Source: an uncultured Clostridia bacterium (GTDB lineage Bacteria > Bacillota > Clostridia > Oscillospirales > Acutalibacteraceae). Taken from it: DNA of 6,319 nucleotides. The notes under the pieces are model-generated. The model saw nothing but the letters and a program-made list of their open reading frames with translations. It was not told the origin of the DNA and made no database searches. The DNA lies in assembly GCA_947165615.1 (NCBI GenBank), contig CAMVBD010000092.1:1-6319 (forward strand), written 5' to 3'. Shown one piece after another: positions 4,874 through 6,319 of this stretch; position 1 is the stretch's first letter, and each line of letters opens with the position of its first letter. The translations under genes were made by a program, and so were the position numbers.

Positions 4874-5005
4874 AAAAAGAGAAAGATTTATATTTCATAT
4901 TCCATCATCATAATAAAAGCGCCCGCAAAAACGAAAGTGGACATTGTCCACCCAGAGTAAGAAAAAGAAAAAAGAGAAAGATTTATATTTCAGATTTCAT
5001 CATCA
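4874..5005. repeat. 37-bp purine-rich direct repeat pair (period 95)
   Basis: Bases 4874-4910 and 4969-5005 match at 35 of 37 positions. Each copy is an AAAAAGAGAAAG tract followed by an ATTTATATTTCA block and CATCATCA. Each is preceded by a 15-bp palindrome (4841-4855 and 4937-4951) at nearly the same distance, so the repeated unit is really about 95 bp. The spacing suggests a tandem duplication with diverged connecting sequence. Confidence 0.8.
4937..4951. promoter_or_regulatory. Perfect palindrome, copy 2 (operator-like)
   Basis: GTGGACA-T-TGTCCAC has 7-bp arms around a single T. Relative to copy 1 the outer arm bases differ on both sides at once, so symmetry is kept. Confidence 0.5.
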
Positions 5006-5028
5006 AAAAAGTCCCGCCTGCGCGGGAC
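5005..5028 (-). terminator. Rho-independent terminator after the DUF4430 gene
   Basis: On the minus strand, GTCCCGC (5028-5022) pairs perfectly with GCGGGAC (5017-5011) around a 4-base loop and is followed by six T residues (5010-5005). It lies 37 bases after the DUF4430 stop. Confidence 0.92.
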
Positions 5029-5065
5029 CGATGACGACGGTGAAAAACGTATCGTATTTTTTTTC

Positions 5066-5587
5066 TTACGCTGTCAGCGCGTCCAGCGAACAGGAATAGA
5101 CCCACTCGAGGACGTCGCCGTCGGAGAGGACGTATTTGGAGCAGCCGACGTCGGGGTATACGCCGTTGACACGGTAGGTCCAGCCGGAGTGCTCCCCGCA
5201 GGAAAATTCATAAAAGTACCCGACGCCGAGGACGTAGACGGACGAAAACGCGTTTTTGTCCGCGCCCTGTACTTCCAGCGGGAGCTTGTTGTGCCGCACG
5301 GTGCGGGACAGCATATCATAGGCGGTGTCGCCCTCGCGCAGCACGTACACGGTGGGGGACAGCAGCATGCCGTCCTTTGGAAGATAGGGGAGCAGCGCGG
5401 GGTCGAGGTTGTCCCTGTGTTCGAGGACGGACGTAAGATCAATGGACACGGTCACGGTGCGGCTGTCGGGGACCACGTCGTCGATGTGCAGAAGATAGTA
5501 CTCGTCCACGCTCTGGATCTTGCTGCCGCCCAAAAACACCGCCAGCGCCAGCACGACGGAGAAGATCACCAGAAGGTCTTTTTTCAT
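5066..5587 (-). CDS. DUF4430 (transcobalamin C-terminal-like) domain protein
   Basis: The protein has 173 residues. The start at 5587 (MKKDLL) is preferred because GGAGG lies 8 bases upstream (5600-5596), the ATG overlaps the upstream stop as ATGA, and a hydrophobic signal or anchor segment (about residues 4-21) follows directly. No lipobox Cys is seen after that segment. The C-terminal part fits DUF4430: REGDTAYDMLSRTVRHN (84-100), then SSVYVLGVGYFYEFSCGEHS (115-134) followed by the hallmark GWTYRVNG (135-142), and LSDGDVLEWVYS (154-165). DUF4430 has the fold of the C-terminal domain of animal intrinsic factor/transcobalamin. In Clostridia it often accompanies alpha/alpha-barrel repeat proteins, as here, in surface-exposed proteins thought to bind small ligands. 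Cobalamin as ligand is inference. Cys130 and Cys149 flank the GW motif and could pair. Confidence 0.85.
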   Translation of the reverse strand: MKKDLLVIFSVVLALAVFLGGSKIQSVDEYYLLHIDDVVPDSRTVTVSIDLTSVLEHRDNLDPALLPYLPKDGMLLSPTVYVLREGDTAYDMLSRTVRHNKLPLEVQGADKNAFSSVYVLGVGYFYEFSCGEHSGWTYRVNGVYPDVGCSKYVLSDGDVLEWVYSCSLDALTA

Positions 5588-6318
5588 GCGCTTTTCCTCC
5601 GTTTTCTCCACAAAAAGAATATGCCCCCGAGGACGACCGCGGCGGCGGGGACCGCAATGACAAGCCGCCGCTTTTCGGGCGCGTCCCAAAGCGTCCGGAG
5701 GACGCCTTTTTTTGTCGGCTTTTCATCGGGATCGCTGTCGGCGGTCAGGGGCTTCAGCGGCTTTCCCCTGTAATCGAAGGGCTTTTTGCCGTCCTTTTTC
5801 AGTTCCATCGCAGCCAGCGCCAAAAGCGCCTCGGCGTCGGTCAGATCCGCGTCGTAGGTCGAGTCTGTCAGGGTGTGACGAAACATGCCGTCTTCTTTTT
5901 GGAAGGCGAAAAAGCCGTCGGCGGCGGACCTGCCGTTTTTGACAAAGAGCGGGTCTTTTTCGGGGTCAAGGCCCAGCGTACACAGGGCGACGACGACCCA
6001 GGCGGCAGTCTCGCAGGTCTCGCCTTCGGTCCCGGCAAAGGTTCCCCTGTCCGTCTGACGGGCGGAGAGCAGCGTCAGGGCGTTTTCCACCAGCGGGTCG
6101 CCGTCCGGCAAAAGGCCCGACAGGGCGAGGGCTGTCAGCGCCATGGCGGTCACGTCGGCGTCGCTTTTTGTCCCCGTCAGCGCCCAGCCGCCGTCGGGCA
6201 GGACCTTTTTTTTCAGTGTGTCCAAAAGCGACGGCGCGTCGTTTTCGGCGTCCGGGACAGCCGAAGTCAGCCCGAAGGCGGACAGGGTCAAAAGCGCGAA
6301 CACGGGGCCGTTGACCCC
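5584..6318 (-). CDS. Prenyltransferase/squalene-oxidase repeat protein with C-terminal membrane anchor (5' end outside window)
   Basis: The frame is open to the right edge (GVNGPVFALLTL at the visible start), so the GTG at 6303 is internal; 244 residues are visible. The repeats follow the alpha/alpha-barrel pattern seen in Clostridial surface proteins: a NGP-FAL helix, GGWALTGTKSDADVTAMAL, a GTFAGTEGETCETAAWVVVA segment, then FVKNGRS and a FAFQKEDGMFRH stretch. A short Pro/Lys linker leads to a membrane segment near the C-terminus (about VIAVPAAAVVLGGIFFLW) and the basic end RKRRKSA, so the barrel is likely held on the outer face of the membrane. The fold resembles squalene cyclase and prenyltransferase, but members of this type are not known to be those enzymes. 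The gene overlaps the DUF4430 gene by 4 bases, implying translational coupling. The missing part is probably the signal peptide and the first barrel repeats. Confidence 0.82.
   Translation of the reverse strand, partial: GVNGPVFALLTLSAFGLTSAVPDAENDAPSLLDTLKKKVLPDGGWALTGTKSDADVTAMALTALALSGLLPDGDPLVENALTLLSARQTDRGTFAGTEGETCETAAWVVVALCTLGLDPEKDPLFVKNGRSAADGFFAFQKEDGMFRHTLTDSTYDADLTDAEALLALAAMELKKDGKKPFDYRGKPLKPLTADSDPDEKPTKKGVLRTLWDAPEKRRLVIAVPAAAVVLGGIFFLWRKRRKSA
5596..5600 (-). promoter_or_regulatory. Ribosome binding site of the DUF4430 gene (decides the start)
   Basis: GGAGG on the minus strand lies inside the end of the upstream gene, 8 bases before the ATG at 5587. It favours this start over an N-terminal extension to 5689, which would overlap the barrel gene by about 100 bases without a site of its own. 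Confidence 0.8.
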
Positions 6319-6319
6319 T

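Noticed and set aside
4757..4960. Plus-strand frame of 67 codons in the spacer
   Set aside because: It has a TTG start without ribosome binding site, encodes low-complexity Lys/Arg residues from the purine tracts, and reads through both palindromes.
4841..5005. CRISPR array
   Set aside because: Only two repeat units with related spacers are seen and there are no cas genes; it is a tandem duplication.
5189..5773. Plus-strand frame of 194 codons opposite the DUF4430 gene
   Set aside because: It is a shadow of two recognisable coupled minus-strand genes.

Overview
The window looks like a chromosomal segment of a GC-rich Gram-positive anaerobe of the class Clostridia, most likely an Oscillospiraceae-type gut or rumen bacterium. 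The basis is the DUF4358 / MBOAT / DHHW gene trio, a pair of genes for a prenyltransferase-like barrel and a DUF4430 protein, strong GGAGG-type ribosome binding sites, U-tailed hairpin terminators, and GC-rich palindromic intergenic repeats. This assignment rests on family content, not on a phylogenetic marker.

Left block (2-2996, plus strand): a three-gene cassette of a DUF4358 lipoprotein (5' end outside the window), an AlgI-like membrane O-acyltransferase, and an AlgJ/AlgX-like DHHW protein, closed by a strong terminator. MBOAT and DHHW proteins together are expected to acylate, probably acetylate, an exported or cell-wall glycan. DUF4358 is a frequent companion of unknown role.

Middle block (2997-3819): no credible gene. 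It holds two related elements of about 380 and 320 bp, each bounded by inverted copies of a 25-31 base terminal repeat. All four boundary repeats fold into a 7-bp hairpin kept by compensatory base changes. One further terminal copy lies just upstream.

Peptide block (3820-4741, minus strand): the most interesting part. Four consecutive tiny genes (38, 44, 40 and 46 codons), each with a near-identical ribosome binding site exactly 6 bases before ATG, lie between a good promoter and a good terminator. All four encode Cys-free amphipathic helical peptides without signal peptide or double-glycine leader. They resemble phenol-soluble modulins or leaderless bacteriocins in architecture but are acidic to neutral. 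Two are recognisable paralogues. No transporter or immunity gene lies beside them in the window.

Spacer (4742-5004): a 95-bp tandemly duplicated unit, each copy with a perfect 15-bp palindrome and a purine-rich 37-bp repeat.

Right block (5005-6319, minus strand): two translationally coupled genes, an alpha/alpha-barrel (prenyltransferase/squalene-oxidase repeat) protein with a C-terminal membrane anchor (its 5' end outside the window) and a DUF4430 protein, followed by a terminator. Together they carry the two folds that are fused in animal intrinsic factor/transcobalamin, so a surface ligand-binding role is plausible but unproven.
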